This document shows positions 37,213 to 46,784 of a stretch of DNA of 64,000 bases, piece after piece. Origin of the DNA: Blattabacterium cuenoti (GTDB taxonomy: Bacteria > Bacteroidota > Bacteroidia > Flavobacteriales > Blattabacteriaceae); assembly GCF_014252115.1 (NCBI RefSeq), contig NZ_CP059211.1, positions 186,001-250,000 on the forward strand. The letters are read 5' to 3'. The notes under the pieces are model-generated. The model was not told where the DNA came from. It worked only from the letters and a program-made list of their open reading frames with translations, and made no database searches. A program made the position numbers and the translations under genes. Each line of letters starts with the position of its first letter. Position 1 is the first letter of the stretch.

Positions 37213-37974
37213 ATGAAAATTATTAGTTACAATATAAATGGAATTCGGTCTGGAATTAATAAGGGTTTATCTGATTGGATTGAAAAAAATTATCCAGATG
37301 TTTTATGTTTACAGGAAACAAAAGCTCTTCCTGAACAAATAAATACAAATATTTTTGATAATTTAGGTTATAATCATTATTGGTTTTCTTCGAAAAGAAA
37401 AGGATATAGTGGCGTAGGTATTTTATGCAAAAAAAAACCTATTCATGTAGAGTATGGATTAGGATTAGATTCTATAGATCAAGAAGGAAGAATATTACGT
37501 ATAGATTTAAAAAATTTGTCAATAATTAGTCTTTATATTCCATCAGGAAATGATATGATGAAAAGATTGAATTTTAAGTTTTTTTTTATGAAAAATTTGT
37601 TTTTACATATAAAAAAGATAAAAAATAAATTTAATAATCTTATTATTTGTGGAGATTATAATATTTGTCATCATGAAATAGATATTTATGATCCTATTCG
37701 AAACCAAAGATTTTCAGGATTTTTACCGGAAGAAAGAAAATGGATGACTTGTTTTTTAAACTTAGGATTTATAGATAGTTTTAGAAATTTTATTAAAGAA
37801 CCACATCATTATAGTTGGTGGAATTATCGTTTTAATGCTAAAAAAAATAATAAAGGATGGAGAATTGATTACATTATAATTAGTGAGCTATTAAAGAAAG
37901 AAATAAAGAATGTTTACCTCATGCCTGAGGTAAAGTTTTCTGATCATTGTCCTGTTGTATTAGAAATTTTCTGA
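37213..37974 (+). CDS. xth: Exodeoxyribonuclease III family AP endonuclease
   Basis: A 253-residue metal-dependent nuclease that cuts at abasic sites in base excision repair. It shows MKIISYNINGIRSGINKGLSD, VLCLQETKALPEQI, the NLIICGDYNICHHEIDIYDP motif, GFIDSFR, and the C-terminal WRIDYIIISE and SDHCPVVLE with catalytic His. Length is normal. It is divergent from hisG and is followed 10 bases later by tRNA-Lys on the opposite strand. Confidence 0.94.
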   Translation: MKIISYNINGIRSGINKGLSDWIEKNYPDVLCLQETKALPEQINTNIFDNLGYNHYWFSSKRKGYSGVGILCKKKPIHVEYGLGLDSIDQEGRILRIDLKNLSIISLYIPSGNDMMKRLNFKFFFMKNLFLHIKKIKNKFNNLIICGDYNICHHEIDIYDPIRNQRFSGFLPEERKWMTCFLNLGFIDSFRNFIKEPHHYSWWNYRFNAKKNNKGWRIDYIIISELLKKEIKNVYLMPEVKFSDHCPVVLEIF

Positions 37975-37984
37975 ATTAGAAAAA

Positions 37985-38057
37985 TGACCTGACTGGGATT
38001 CGAACCCAGGACCCTTACATTAAAAGTGTAATGCTCTACCAGCTGAGCTATCAGGTC
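37985..38057 (-). tRNA. tRNA-Lys (anticodon UUU)
   Basis: A 73-base cloverleaf on the minus strand: acceptor GACCTGA pairs with TCAGGTC before discriminator A; D-arm TAGCTCAGCTGGTAGAGCA; anticodon loop CTTTTAA with anticodon TTT; T-arm CTGGGTTCGAATCCCAG. The CCA end is not encoded. It reads AAA and AAG, the most used codons in a genome this AT-rich. Confidence 0.97.
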
Positions 38058-38116
38058 TTTATACAAAAATTATATAAATAAAAAAGTTTTTATTTTATCA
38101 ATTCGAATATCTTGAA

Positions 38117-38124
38117 CAAATATA
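38117..38124 (-). promoter_or_regulatory. TATATTTG element, candidate -7 box for tRNA-Lys
   Basis: TATATTTG on the minus strand lies about 60 bases before the tRNA-Lys 5' end, within the spacer to aroK. A transcript would carry a 5' leader of roughly 50 bases to be removed by RNase P. Evidence is the motif and its position only. Confidence 0.35.
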
Positions 38125-38133
38125 CTATAATTT

Positions 38134-38679
38134 ATGAAAATCACTTTAATTGGATATATGGGAAGTGGGAAAACTACTGTAGGAAAAATTTTATCTAAAA
38201 AATTAGATTTTGATTTTTACGATTTGGATGCTTTACTTGTTAAAAGTAAAAATGATTCTATTTATAATCTTTTTAAGAAGGAAGGAGAACTTTCTTTTAG
38301 AAAAAAAGAACATTTCATGTTGAAAACAATCTTGAAAAAAAAAAATAAATATGTTTTGTCAGTTGGAGGAGGGACTCCATGTTTTTATAATAATATTTAT
38401 TTATTAAACAAATATTCAAGTACATTTTATTTAAAAATGGATAGTTATACTTTATTTAAAAGATTATCTTTAGAAAAAAATACAAGACCTTTAATCTCTC
38501 ATTTATCTAAAAATGAATTGTTTATATTTATTATTCAACATTTATTGAAAAGGGTATATTTTTATGAAAAATCTTTAGTAAAGATAAAGATATGTGATAA
38601 AAAATCCATATACGATATAGTTCAAGAAATCATTAAATCTATTAGTAGTTTAAAAAAATATGAAAAAAATATTTTATAA
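38134..38679 (+). CDS. aroK: Shikimate kinase
   Basis: A 181-residue P-loop kinase that phosphorylates shikimate on the way to chorismate. It has ITLIGYMGSGKTTVGKILSK (Walker A at residues 8-15), DFYDLDALLVK with the shikimate-binding DxD, FRKKEH, and VLSVGGGTPCF. LEKNTRPLI is the lid region. It joins aroA (62-63 kb) and the trp operon in aromatic amino-acid supply. The end overlaps tilS by 20 bases. Confidence 0.94.
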   Translation: MKITLIGYMGSGKTTVGKILSKKLDFDFYDLDALLVKSKNDSIYNLFKKEGELSFRKKEHFMLKTILKKKNKYVLSVGGGTPCFYNNIYLLNKYSSTFYLKMDSYTLFKRLSLEKNTRPLISHLSKNELFIFIIQHLLKRVYFYEKSLVKIKICDKKSIYDIVQEIIKSISSLKKYEKNIL

Positions 38680-40018
38680 TCATTTTTTTGATAAAATTAA
38701 GGAATATTTTTCGTTTAATTCTGTGAAAAAAAAAGTGTGTGTAGCTGTAAGTGCAGGATTAGACAGTATGGTTCTTATCAATTTGTTACTTGATATTCCT
38801 GAAATTGAACCAGAAGTGGCGCATTGTAATTTTTCTTTAAGAGAAAAAGAGTCTGATAAAGATGAAATTTTTATAAGGAATTTTTGTTTCCAAAAAAATA
38901 TAATATGTCATATAAAAAAATTTGATACTTTAAGTTTTGCTAAAAAAAACAGTATATCTACACAAATGGCAGCTAGAAAACTTAGATATGATTGGTTTTC
39001 AGAATTGTTAAAATCAAATTTATATAAATGTATAATGTTAGGGCATCATTTTGATGATTCTATAGAAACTTTTTTTATAAACGTTATTAGAGGGACCGGT
39101 ATTAAAGGTTTATTAGGTATACCTAGTAAAAATGAACAATATATTCGTCCTCTTTCTGATTTTACTAAAAAAGAAATTTTACATTATGCAAAAATAAAAA
39201 ATATAAAATGGAGATCAGATTCTAGTAATCAAGATTTTAAATATTTAAGAAATAAAATCCGTTTTATTTTATCTACATTTCATTCTTTTTCATCTTCTTT
39301 TCACAATGGATTCAAAAAAACTATGGATCATCTTCATGATGAAAATTTTTTGATAGAAAAGAAAATAAAAGAGGTTCATAAGAAAATTACAATAAAAAAA
39401 AAAGATCATCCATTTTTTTGGAAAATGGAATGTGAAAAAATAAGAAAATTAGAACCTTTATCTTTTTATTTATTTAAATTATTTTCTCCATATGGATTTA
39501 ATGATATTCGAAGCATGAAACATCTCATTAATGCACAATCTGGAAAACAACTTAGATCTAAAAGATATTGTATTATTAAAAATAGAGGTTATTGGATTTT
39601 AGTTACTCACCAATTATTGTCAGAAAATAAAAATAAGATTTATATAATTCCGGATCTAAAGTTTATTGAAACTGAGAAAATGTTGTTGCCCATTAACATA
39701 AAATTTTTTTTCAATCCAGAAAAAAAAGGTCAAAAAGATATGTTTTTATTAGATTTTGACAAAATTCAATTTCCATTATTATTAAGAACATGGAGAAAAG
39801 GAGATTTTTTTTATCCATTTCGAATGAAAGGAAAAAAAAAATTAAGCAAATATTATAAGGAAAATAAATTTTCTATTTTAGAAAAGGAGCATACATGGTT
39901 ATTAATTAATAGAAATGGATATATTATTTTAGTAATAAAAAATCGTTTAGATGATAGATTTAAGGTTACAAAAAATACAAAGAAAATATTAGGTATTATT
40001 TGTTCATTTTACAATTAA
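38660..40018 (+). CDS. tilS: tRNA(Ile)-lysidine synthase
   Basis: TilS changes C34 of the AUA-reading tRNA-Ile to lysidine and is normally essential. The 452-residue protein has the PP-loop VCVAVSAGLDSMVLINLLL, where the usual SGGxDS reads SAGLDS, then VAHCNFSLREKESD, AARKLRYDWF and LGHHFDDSIETFFINVIRG. C-terminal substrate-binding domains follow (LLLRTWRKGDFFYPFRMKGK). It overlaps aroK by 20 bases, so expression is probably coupled. Confidence 0.93.
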   Translation: MKKIFYNHFFDKIKEYFSFNSVKKKVCVAVSAGLDSMVLINLLLDIPEIEPEVAHCNFSLREKESDKDEIFIRNFCFQKNIICHIKKFDTLSFAKKNSISTQMAARKLRYDWFSELLKSNLYKCIMLGHHFDDSIETFFINVIRGTGIKGLLGIPSKNEQYIRPLSDFTKKEILHYAKIKNIKWRSDSSNQDFKYLRNKIRFILSTFHSFSSSFHNGFKKTMDHLHDENFLIEKKIKEVHKKITIKKKDHPFFWKMECEKIRKLEPLSFYLFKLFSPYGFNDIRSMKHLINAQSGKQLRSKRYCIIKNRGYWILVTHQLLSENKNKIYIIPDLKFIETEKMLLPINIKFFFNPEKKGQKDMFLLDFDKIQFPLLLRTWRKGDFFYPFRMKGKKKLSKYYKENKFSILEKEHTWLLINRNGYIILVIKNRLDDRFKVTKNTKKILGIICSFYN

Positions 40019-40068
40019 AATTAGTATTTTTTTTAATTTTGGTTTGAAAAAAATTAGTTTTTCTACTT

Positions 40069-41139
40069 ATGAAAGTACACAATTTCAATGCAGGGCCTTC
40101 TGTTTTACCGAAAGAAGTTATTAAAAAATCAGCTCAATCTGTCATTAATTTTAATGATTCTGGATTATCTTTACTTGAAATTTCTCACAGAAGTATAGAT
40201 TTTTTAGAAATAATTGAAAAAACGACCTTTTTGGTGAAACGTATTATGAATTTAAATGATGATTATGCAATTTTATTTCTACAAGGAGGGGCTACATTAC
40301 AATTTTCAATGGTTCCATACAATTTAATGAATAAGAAAGCTGCTTATTTGGATACAGGATTTTGGGCTAAAAATGCTATTAATGAAGCTAAAAAGTTCGG
40401 AAAAGTAAGAGTTCTATTTTCAGGAAAAAATAAAAACTATACATATATATCAAAAAATTATCACATTCCATATGACATGGATTATTTTCATTGTACATCT
40501 AATAATACAATAGTTGGATCACAGATGAAAATATTTCCTGTAACATATTCTATTCCATTAGTTTGTGATATGTCTTCTGATATTTTTAGTAGAAAACTAG
40601 ATTTTTGTAAATTCAGTTTAATTTATGCCTCTGCACAAAAAAATGTAAGTTCTGCAGGAATGACGATTGTAATTGTGAAAAAAGATATTTTGGAGAAAAT
40701 CAGAAAAAATATTCCTTCTTATATGGACTACAAAATTCATATACATAATAATAGTATTTTAAATACTCCAAATGTTTTTTCTATTTATACTTCTATGTTG
40801 ACTTTAGAGTGGATAGAAAATCAAGGAGGTCTTTCTGTTTTAGGAGAAAAAAATCAGTATAAAGCTAAATTATTATATGATGAAATAGATCATAATAATT
40901 TATTTGAAAATAAAATACATAAAGAAAATCGTTCTGATATGAATGTTTCTTTCTTTTTGAAAAAAAAGAATCTAGAAAAAGAATTCAATAAAATGTGGAA
41001 AAAAGAAAATATTGTAGGATTAGATGGTCATAGATATTTAGGTGGATATCGTGCCAGTATATATAATGCACTTCCGTTAAAAAGTATTCAATTTCTCATT
41101 GAGATTATGAAAGAATTTGAAAAAAAATTTTCATATTGA
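40069..41139 (+). CDS. serC: Phosphoserine aminotransferase
   Basis: A 356-residue PLP aminotransferase that makes 3-phosphoserine from 3-phosphohydroxypyruvate. It opens VHNFNAGPSVLPKEVIKKS, has LLEISHRSIDFLEI, FLQGGATLQFSMVPYNLM, CDMSSDIFSRKLD and the PLP lysine K191 in YASAQKNVSSAGMTIV, and ends with the substrate site GHRYLGGYRASIYNAL. Typical Bacteroidota SerC. It stands between tilS and yggS on the same strand. Confidence 0.95.
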   Translation: MKVHNFNAGPSVLPKEVIKKSAQSVINFNDSGLSLLEISHRSIDFLEIIEKTTFLVKRIMNLNDDYAILFLQGGATLQFSMVPYNLMNKKAAYLDTGFWAKNAINEAKKFGKVRVLFSGKNKNYTYISKNYHIPYDMDYFHCTSNNTIVGSQMKIFPVTYSIPLVCDMSSDIFSRKLDFCKFSLIYASAQKNVSSAGMTIVIVKKDILEKIRKNIPSYMDYKIHIHNNSILNTPNVFSIYTSMLTLEWIENQGGLSVLGEKNQYKAKLLYDEIDHNNLFENKIHKENRSDMNVSFFLKKKNLEKEFNKMWKKENIVGLDGHRYLGGYRASIYNALPLKSIQFLIEIMKEFEKKFSY

Positions 41140-41154
41140 AAATAAATCCAATAT

Positions 41155-41817
41155 ATGATAGAAAATAAATTTCTGAGAATCAAAAAATTAATTCCAAAAA
41201 ATGTAAAAATTCTAGCAGTTTCTAAAAATCAAGATATTTATTCCATAAAAAAATTATATAAAATAGGACATAGAGATTTTGGAGAAAATTATATTCAAGA
41301 AATGTTATACAAATATAAAAAATTACCTAAAGATATCCGATGGCATATGATTGGGAGAATACAAAGTAATAAATTAAAATATATAATATCTTTTATTTAT
41401 TTAATTCATAGTGTTCAAAATATAAAACAAATTAATATAATCAATAAAATAGCATCGAAAAATAATAAAATCATAAACTGTCTTTTACAAATAAAAATTT
41501 GTAATAATAAAAATAAATCAGGAATTACTTATCAAGAAGCTTTAAAAATATTGGAAAACGAAACTTTAAAGAAAATGAAAAATGTAAAAATAATAGGAAT
41601 AATGGGAATGGCATCTTTAAAAGGAGGAAAAAAAATTCATCATGAATTCTCATACTTACGAAGTATATATAATGAATTTAAAAATAAATACGGTCATTAT
41701 ATTCTTTCTATGGGAATGAGTCTAGACTATAATTTAGCGATAGAATATGGAAGTACAATTGTTCGATTAGGTACTATAATTTTTGGATATCGAAAAAAAC
41801 TATCTAATTCTATCTAA
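41155..41817 (+). CDS. YggS/PLPBP family PLP homeostasis protein
   Basis: A 220-residue single-domain alanine-racemase-fold protein that binds PLP through K24 (ILAVSKNQD). GHRDFGENYIQEMLYKY, WHMIGRIQSNKLKYII, SVQNIKQIN, GIMGMASL and LSMGMSLDYNLAIEYGSTIV follow, all typical of the family. It buffers PLP and affects amino-acid metabolism in other bacteria. It lies 15 bases after serC and overlaps the convergent trpA end by 8 bases. Confidence 0.92.
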   Translation: MIENKFLRIKKLIPKNVKILAVSKNQDIYSIKKLYKIGHRDFGENYIQEMLYKYKKLPKDIRWHMIGRIQSNKLKYIISFIYLIHSVQNIKQINIINKIASKNNKIINCLLQIKICNNKNKSGITYQEALKILENETLKKMKNVKIIGIMGMASLKGGKKIHHEFSYLRSIYNEFKNKYGHYILSMGMSLDYNLAIEYGSTIVRLGTIIFGYRKKLSNSI

Positions 41818-42586
41818 TAGATTTTATATATTTTTTTATGTTTTTTTTCAGTTCATTTTTATTCAATGATAATGATTGAATAAAAGAACTCCCGATAATC
41901 CCTCCATTAGCATATTGACAAGACAAGTCAAAAGTTTTTTTATCTTTAATTCCAAAACCGATCAATTTTGGAATGGTGATCGATAATTTATTAATACGTT
42001 TAAAAAATGATATCTGCTCCTCTCCAAAGGAATTTACGTTTCCTGTAGTAGAAGTAGAAGAGACTATATATAAAAATCCATTACTAATTTGACTTAACAT
42101 AAATATTCTGGAAGAATTTGTTTTTGGAGTAATTAAAAATATCATAGATAATAAATATTCTTTAAATAGGTCCTGGTATTCATGCAAGAAAATATCAACT
42201 GGAAGATCCGGTAATATTAATCCGGAAACACCTGATTTTTTACATTTTTTTAAAAATTTTTTTGATCCAAACTGATAAAATTGATTATAATACCCCATGA
42301 GAATAATAGGTATTTTTATTTTTTCTTTAAATCTTTCTATTTGATCAAATAATAATGAAATACTTACTCCATTATTTAATGAAATTTGATTACTTTTTTG
42401 AATAATTTCTCCATCCGCTAAAGGATCAGAATAAGGGATTCCTATTTCAATCAAATCTACAGAAAGATCTTGCAAAACCTTGATAATTTCTGTTGTACTA
42501 TTTAAATAAGGATATCCTGCTGTAAAATAAATGCATAATATATCTTTATTTTTTTTTTTAAATAAATTATGTATTCTATTCATCAT
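41810..42586 (-). CDS. trpA: Tryptophan synthase alpha subunit
   Basis: Cleaves indole-3-glycerol phosphate to indole, which passes by tunnel to TrpB. The catalytic acids are in DLIEIGIPYSDPLADGEIIQ, with YFTAGYPYL, GLILPDLPVD and LIGFGIKDKKTF. I placed the start at the double ATG (42586/42583), inside the trpB end, giving about 258 residues. An 11-A tract near the N-terminus (42549-42559) encodes FKKKNKD; the frame is intact there. It is the last gene of the operon and overlaps the convergent yggS by 8 bases. Confidence 0.94.
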   Translation of the reverse strand: MMNRIHNLFKKKNKDILCIYFTAGYPYLNSTTEIIKVLQDLSVDLIEIGIPYSDPLADGEIIQKSNQISLNNGVSISLLFDQIERFKEKIKIPIILMGYYNQFYQFGSKKFLKKCKKSGVSGLILPDLPVDIFLHEYQDLFKEYLLSMIFLITPKTNSSRIFMLSQISNGFLYIVSSTSTTGNVNSFGEEQISFFKRINKLSITIPKLIGFGIKDKKTFDLSCQYANGGIIGSSFIQSLSLNKNELKKNIKKYIKSIR

Positions 42587-43769
42587 TTGATGATTTAGTA
42601 AAAAATTTATCATAAACATTAATATCTTTATCCCCTCTTCCAGATAAAATCACAATTACTACATCTTTTTTTCGAAATGAAATTTTTTTTAATGCAGCTA
42701 ATGCATGAGCACTTTCTAAAGCAGGAATAATTCCTTCTGATTTAGTTAGTTCATATCCTGCTTGTAAAGCTTCTTCATCTGTAGAATATAAAAATTTTAC
42801 ACGTTTTTTTACAAAAAGATTAGAAAACATAGGACCGATACCTGGGTAGTCTAATCCAGGAGATATAGAGTAAGCAGGAAGAATTTGACCGTCTTGATTT
42901 TGTAAAATAAAAGTCATACTTCCATGTAATATTCCCTTAGATCCACAATGAATAGATGCAGCTGTTTTTTTAGTTTTAACACCTAAACCTGCTGCTTCTA
43001 CAGCTATAAGCTTAACAGAATTATCATCTAAAAAATGATAAAAAGACCCTGCAGCATTACTTCCTCCACCTATGCAAGCTACTATATAATTAGGAGAAGA
43101 AAATCCTTCTATTTTTTTTAATTGTATCTTTATTTCTTCACTGATAACGGATTGTATATCTGCAACCATTTGAGGATAAGGATGAGGTCCTACTGCAGAA
43201 CCTATTAGATAATAACTGCTTGGATGATTAATCCAATAACGAATGGCTTCATTAACAGCATCTTTTAACGTTTTATCTCCACTAAAAACTGGAATCACTT
43301 TAGCTCCAAGAGATTTCATTCTGATAACATTACTATACTGACGTTGTATATCTGTTTCGCCCATAAAAATAATACATTCTAAATTCATTAATGCACAAAC
43401 AGTAGCTGTTGCGACTCCATGTTGTCCAGCTCCTGTTTCAGCTACAATTTTTCTTTTTTCTAATTTTTTAGCTAATAAAACTTGACCTATAGCATTGTTA
43501 ATTTTGTGAGATCCTGTATGATTAAGATCCTCTCTTTTAAGATAAATTTTAGCGTTATATTTGTCAGAATATTTTTTGCAAAAAAATAGAGGTGTAGGTC
43601 TTCCTACATAATTTTTTAATAATTCTTTATACAGTTTTTGATATTCGTAACTTATAATAAGTTTTTTGTATCTGCATCGTAGTTCTGTTATATTATGATT
43701 TAACATTTCAGGAATAAAAGAACCTCCAAATTCTCCATAAAATCCATTATCATCAACAAAATATTTCAT
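42576..43769 (-). CDS. trpB: Tryptophan synthase beta subunit
   Basis: A 397-residue PLP enzyme that joins indole and serine. It has FGGSFIPEML, LKREDLNHTGSHKINNAIGQ with the PLP lysine K89, AETGAGQHGVATATVCAL, the phosphate loop CIGGGSNAAGSFYHF, and EGIIPALESAHALA. Full length for the TrpB1 type. It overlaps trpF by 4 bases and trpA by 11, so the final three genes are translationally coupled. Confidence 0.96.
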   Translation of the reverse strand: MKYFVDDNGFYGEFGGSFIPEMLNHNITELRCRYKKLIISYEYQKLYKELLKNYVGRPTPLFFCKKYSDKYNAKIYLKREDLNHTGSHKINNAIGQVLLAKKLEKRKIVAETGAGQHGVATATVCALMNLECIIFMGETDIQRQYSNVIRMKSLGAKVIPVFSGDKTLKDAVNEAIRYWINHPSSYYLIGSAVGPHPYPQMVADIQSVISEEIKIQLKKIEGFSSPNYIVACIGGGSNAAGSFYHFLDDNSVKLIAVEAAGLGVKTKKTAASIHCGSKGILHGSMTFILQNQDGQILPAYSISPGLDYPGIGPMFSNLFVKKRVKFLYSTDEEALQAGYELTKSEGIIPALESAHALAALKKISFRKKDVVIVILSGRGDKDINVYDKFFTKSSNDE

Positions 43770-44392
43770 AATTCTCTTATTTTTTTTATAAAGGTATTTA
43801 ACTTGACGTCGTCTTTTTTTCCTGGAAATACTTCAAATTTACTGTTAAGATCGATTCCAAACATTTTCGAATGAAAAAAATTTTTAATTTTATTAAAATC
43901 TTGTATTCCAACACCTCCACTTAGAAAAAATGGAACTTCAAAAGTGTATTCATTAAGTTTATTCCAACAAAATTTACACCCACTACCTCCATAATAAATT
44001 GTATCACTATCAAATAAAAAATAATAACAAAAAGGAATATAATCTATAATATTTTGAAAAGAAAAAAAATTATTTATTCTAAAACTTTTAATTAACTTTG
44101 ATCCTTTCTTGAATAATCTCTCACAATAAGAAGGACTTTCTTCTCCATGTAATTGAATAAAATCTAGTTTATTTTTATTTTTTATTTTTAATATGTTTTC
44201 TTCTGATTCGTTAACAAAAACGCCTGTTTTTAATATTTCTTTCCTAAGATTTGGAACCATAAAATCAAAACCTACAAACCTAGGAGAATTAGGATAAAAT
44301 ATAAAACCTATAAAATCAGGAAATAAATTAGAAATTTCTTGTATGTCAAATTTCATTCCACATATTTTTATTTTTAATGATCTATATTTCAT
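43766..44392 (-). CDS. trpF: Phosphoribosylanthranilate isomerase
   Basis: A 208-residue TIM-barrel isomerase. LKIKICGMKFDIQEI carries the catalytic Cys, FIGFIFYPNSPRFVG is typical, FIQLHGEESPSYCERL and FFLSGGVGIQDFNKI with FGIDLNSKFEVFPGKKD give the phosphate site and catalytic Asp. Separate from trpC, as in other Bacteroidota. 6 bases after trpC, 4-base overlap with trpB. Confidence 0.94.
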   Translation of the reverse strand: MKYRSLKIKICGMKFDIQEISNLFPDFIGFIFYPNSPRFVGFDFMVPNLRKEILKTGVFVNESEENILKIKNKNKLDFIQLHGEESPSYCERLFKKGSKLIKSFRINNFFSFQNIIDYIPFCYYFLFDSDTIYYGGSGCKFCWNKLNEYTFEVPFFLSGGVGIQDFNKIKNFFHSKMFGIDLNSKFEVFPGKKDDVKLNTFIKKIREL

Positions 44393-44398
44393 AATTGA

Positions 44399-45199
44399 TC
44401 AATTGATTTTATTTAATTTTTTTGATAAAGATTTTATAAAATCTTTGCAAGAGATTCCAGGATTTTTTTTTTTCATAAAAAATTCTCCAATTAGAAAACC
44501 TTTAAATCCTTGTTTTTTTAATTCTAATATATAATTAATATCGTCGATTCCACTTTCTGCAACTTTTATGTAATTATTAGAAATTTTCGAAGATAATCTA
44601 AAACAATTGTTATGATCTATAACAAAAGTGTGCAAATCTCGATTATTAATTCCTACAATATCTAAATTATCCGTTATTTTATTTATTTCGAATTCATCAT
44701 GAATTTCAATAATAATTTCTAAACCAATACTTTTTGCAACTTTTGAAAAGTTATATATTTGATTTTTAGAAAGAATACTAGCAATCAATAAAATTACATC
44801 TGCTCCCATAGATTTAGATTCGATAATTTGATATTCATCAATAATAAAATCTTTTCTTAAGATAGGGATAGAAACTATAGATCGTGATTTTTCCAAATTT
44901 TCATTTTTACCAGAAAAAAAATTCTGATCTGTAAGAATAGATATTCCACTAACTCCTGCTAATTCATAATCTTTAATTACTTTCTCTATTGAGACCGCCT
45001 TATTTATAACTCCTTTAGATGGAGATTTACATTTAAATTCTGCAATGATACCTGTATGACTATTTCTTATATTTTTTACGAGAGAAAAAGTTTTTCTTTC
45101 AAAAGAAAGACTTTTTTCCAGTTTTTTGATAGGATATCTAATTTTATTATTAGATACTTCTTTTTGTTTTACGAAAACAATTTTTTCAAGAATATTCAT
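44399..45199 (-). CDS. trpC: Indole-3-glycerol phosphate synthase
   Basis: A 266-residue TIM-barrel enzyme. IIAEFKCKSPSKGVIN (catalytic Lys), SILTDQNFFSGKNENLEK, IPILRKDFIIDEYQI, ADVILLIASIL, GINNRDLHTF and VAESGIDDINYI are the successive family signatures. The coding sequence holds an 11-A tract (44463-44473) at FMKKKNPG, frame intact. It overlaps trpD by 4 bases. Confidence 0.95.
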   Translation of the reverse strand: MNILEKIVFVKQKEVSNNKIRYPIKKLEKSLSFERKTFSLVKNIRNSHTGIIAEFKCKSPSKGVINKAVSIEKVIKDYELAGVSGISILTDQNFFSGKNENLEKSRSIVSIPILRKDFIIDEYQIIESKSMGADVILLIASILSKNQIYNFSKVAKSIGLEIIIEIHDEFEINKITDNLDIVGINNRDLHTFVIDHNNCFRLSSKISNNYIKVAESGIDDINYILELKKQGFKGFLIGEFFMKKKNPGISCKDFIKSLSKKLNKIN

Positions 45200-46194
45200 A
45201 AACTTAATAATTTTTTTAGAATATTCTTTGCTTGTCCACTTTTTAATGAACGTTTTGCTTTATCATAATTATTTTCAAAAGTATCTTGATTTAACAAACA
45301 TAATGCAAATGTGGCATTTATTAAAACAACTTTATTTTGAGATAAAGTTCCATCTCCAGATAAAACACTCATAAATATACGAATATTTTCTTCTGTATTT
45401 TTTCCTCCTTTTAGTTCATTTGGATTTATTTTAATTGTTTTTTCTCCTATTTCTAATTCTTCTATAGAATAATGTCGTACTCCTTTTGGAGAATAATATT
45501 TGATATCACTAGTGAGTGTTATTTCATCATAACCATCTAAACTATGAATAATAGCATAATTGTTTTTTGTATTTTGATACATATAGTAATATGTTCTTGC
45601 TAATTCTAAATTATTAACTCCTAACAATTGATTTTTGGGTTTACCAGGATTTAATAGTGGACCAAGTGTATTAAAAATAGTTTTAACTCCTAATTCCTTT
45701 CTTATTACAGATAGAGTTTTCAATACAGGATGAAATATGGGAGCATGTAAATAACAAATTCCTACTTTATCCAATTGATTTTTCAAATTTTCTTCATTGT
45801 TAGTAAAATTGTATCCTAATCCTTTTAATATATTTGAAGACCCACTAATAGAGGAAGAACTAAAACTTCCATGTTTAATCACTTTTTCCCCTGTTCCTGC
45901 TACTATAAAACATGCCAAAGTAGAAATATTAAAAGTATTTTTTCCATCTCCGCCTGTTCCTACTATATCAATAGCATTAAATTCTGTAAGATTTATTTTG
46001 ATGGATAATTCCATCATAGCCTGTCTAAAACCTCTTATTTCTTCTAAAGTAGGATATCTCATATTGTATATAGTAGCTATAGCTATAGTTTGTGTTTTAT
46101 TAACATTACCTTTTGATAATTCTATAAAAAAATTTTTAGCTTCTTGTTTTGTCAATGTTTGTTCTAAAAAAAGATTTTCTAATATTTTATTCAT
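45196..46194 (-). CDS. trpD: Anthranilate phosphoribosyltransferase
   Basis: A 332-residue class IV phosphoribosyltransferase. It has DIVGTGGDGKNTFNISTLAC (PRPP-binding GTGGD), KHGSFSSSSISGSSNILKGLG, and FNTLGPLLNPGKPKNQLLGV. Start ATG 46194 (MNKILENLFLEQTLTK) lies 3 bases before the trpG stop; the longer frame to 46215 enters trpG. Intact. Confidence 0.95.
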   Translation of the reverse strand: MNKILENLFLEQTLTKQEAKNFFIELSKGNVNKTQTIAIATIYNMRYPTLEEIRGFRQAMMELSIKINLTEFNAIDIVGTGGDGKNTFNISTLACFIVAGTGEKVIKHGSFSSSSISGSSNILKGLGYNFTNNEENLKNQLDKVGICYLHAPIFHPVLKTLSVIRKELGVKTIFNTLGPLLNPGKPKNQLLGVNNLELARTYYYMYQNTKNNYAIIHSLDGYDEITLTSDIKYYSPKGVRHYSIEELEIGEKTIKINPNELKGGKNTEENIRIFMSVLSGDGTLSQNKVVLINATFALCLLNQDTFENNYDKAKRSLKSGQAKNILKKLLSL

Positions 46195-46196
46195 AA

Positions 46197-46775
46197 TTAA
46201 TTTAAATTCAACCAATTATCTATAATCTTTTCTCCATATGGAGTTAAAATAGATTCTGGATGAAATTGTACTCCACGTACATCATAACATTTATGACGTA
46301 AAGCCATAATTTCTCCTCTATCTCCAATTGCTGTAATTTTAAGTTCTTCAGGAAAATTATTTTGGGATATAATCCAAGAATGATAACGACCTACTTGAAT
46401 TTTTTTAGGTAATTGTTCAAATAAAATTTCTTTTGGATCTATTATTTCGATTATGCTAGATATTCCATGATAAACTTTTTTTGTGTTCAGAAGTGTAGCT
46501 CCAAAAACTTCTCCTATGGCTTGTTGACCTAAACAAACTCCAAAAATACTTTTAGTAGAAGCAAAGGTTTTCACTAAAGGTTTTAAAATATGTGCTTCAT
46601 CGGGTATTCCAGGTCCTGGAGAAAGAATAATCTTATTATATTTTTCTATATCAGAGAGTTTAATTTCATTATTTCTAGATACTTGTATAGGATTTTTTGT
46701 TAATTTCTTTACAGCATGAACAAGATTATAAGTAAAAGAATCATAATTATCCAAAATTAGTATTTTATTCATCAT
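46197..46775 (-). CDS. trpG: Anthranilate synthase, glutaminase subunit
   Basis: A 192-residue class I glutamine amidotransferase with the nucleophile C81 in IFGVCLGQQAIGEVFG, SPGPGIPDEA, and the His-Glu pair in VQFHPESILTPYGEKII. The start may be M1 or M2 (46775, 46772). It follows trpE by 9 bases, and precedes trpD. The same type also serves PabB in some bacteria; the operon context points to tryptophan. Confidence 0.95.
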   Translation of the reverse strand: MMNKILILDNYDSFTYNLVHAVKKLTKNPIQVSRNNEIKLSDIEKYNKIILSPGPGIPDEAHILKPLVKTFASTKSIFGVCLGQQAIGEVFGATLLNTKKVYHGISSIIEIIDPKEILFEQLPKKIQVGRYHSWIISQNNFPEELKITAIGDRGEIMALRHKCYDVRGVQFHPESILTPYGEKIIDNWLNLN

Positions 46776-46784
46776 AATACTTTA

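Noticed and set aside
37913..37934. Perfect 9-base hairpin near the end of xth
   Set aside because: It is inside the coding sequence and not followed by a T tract, so it is not supported as a terminator.
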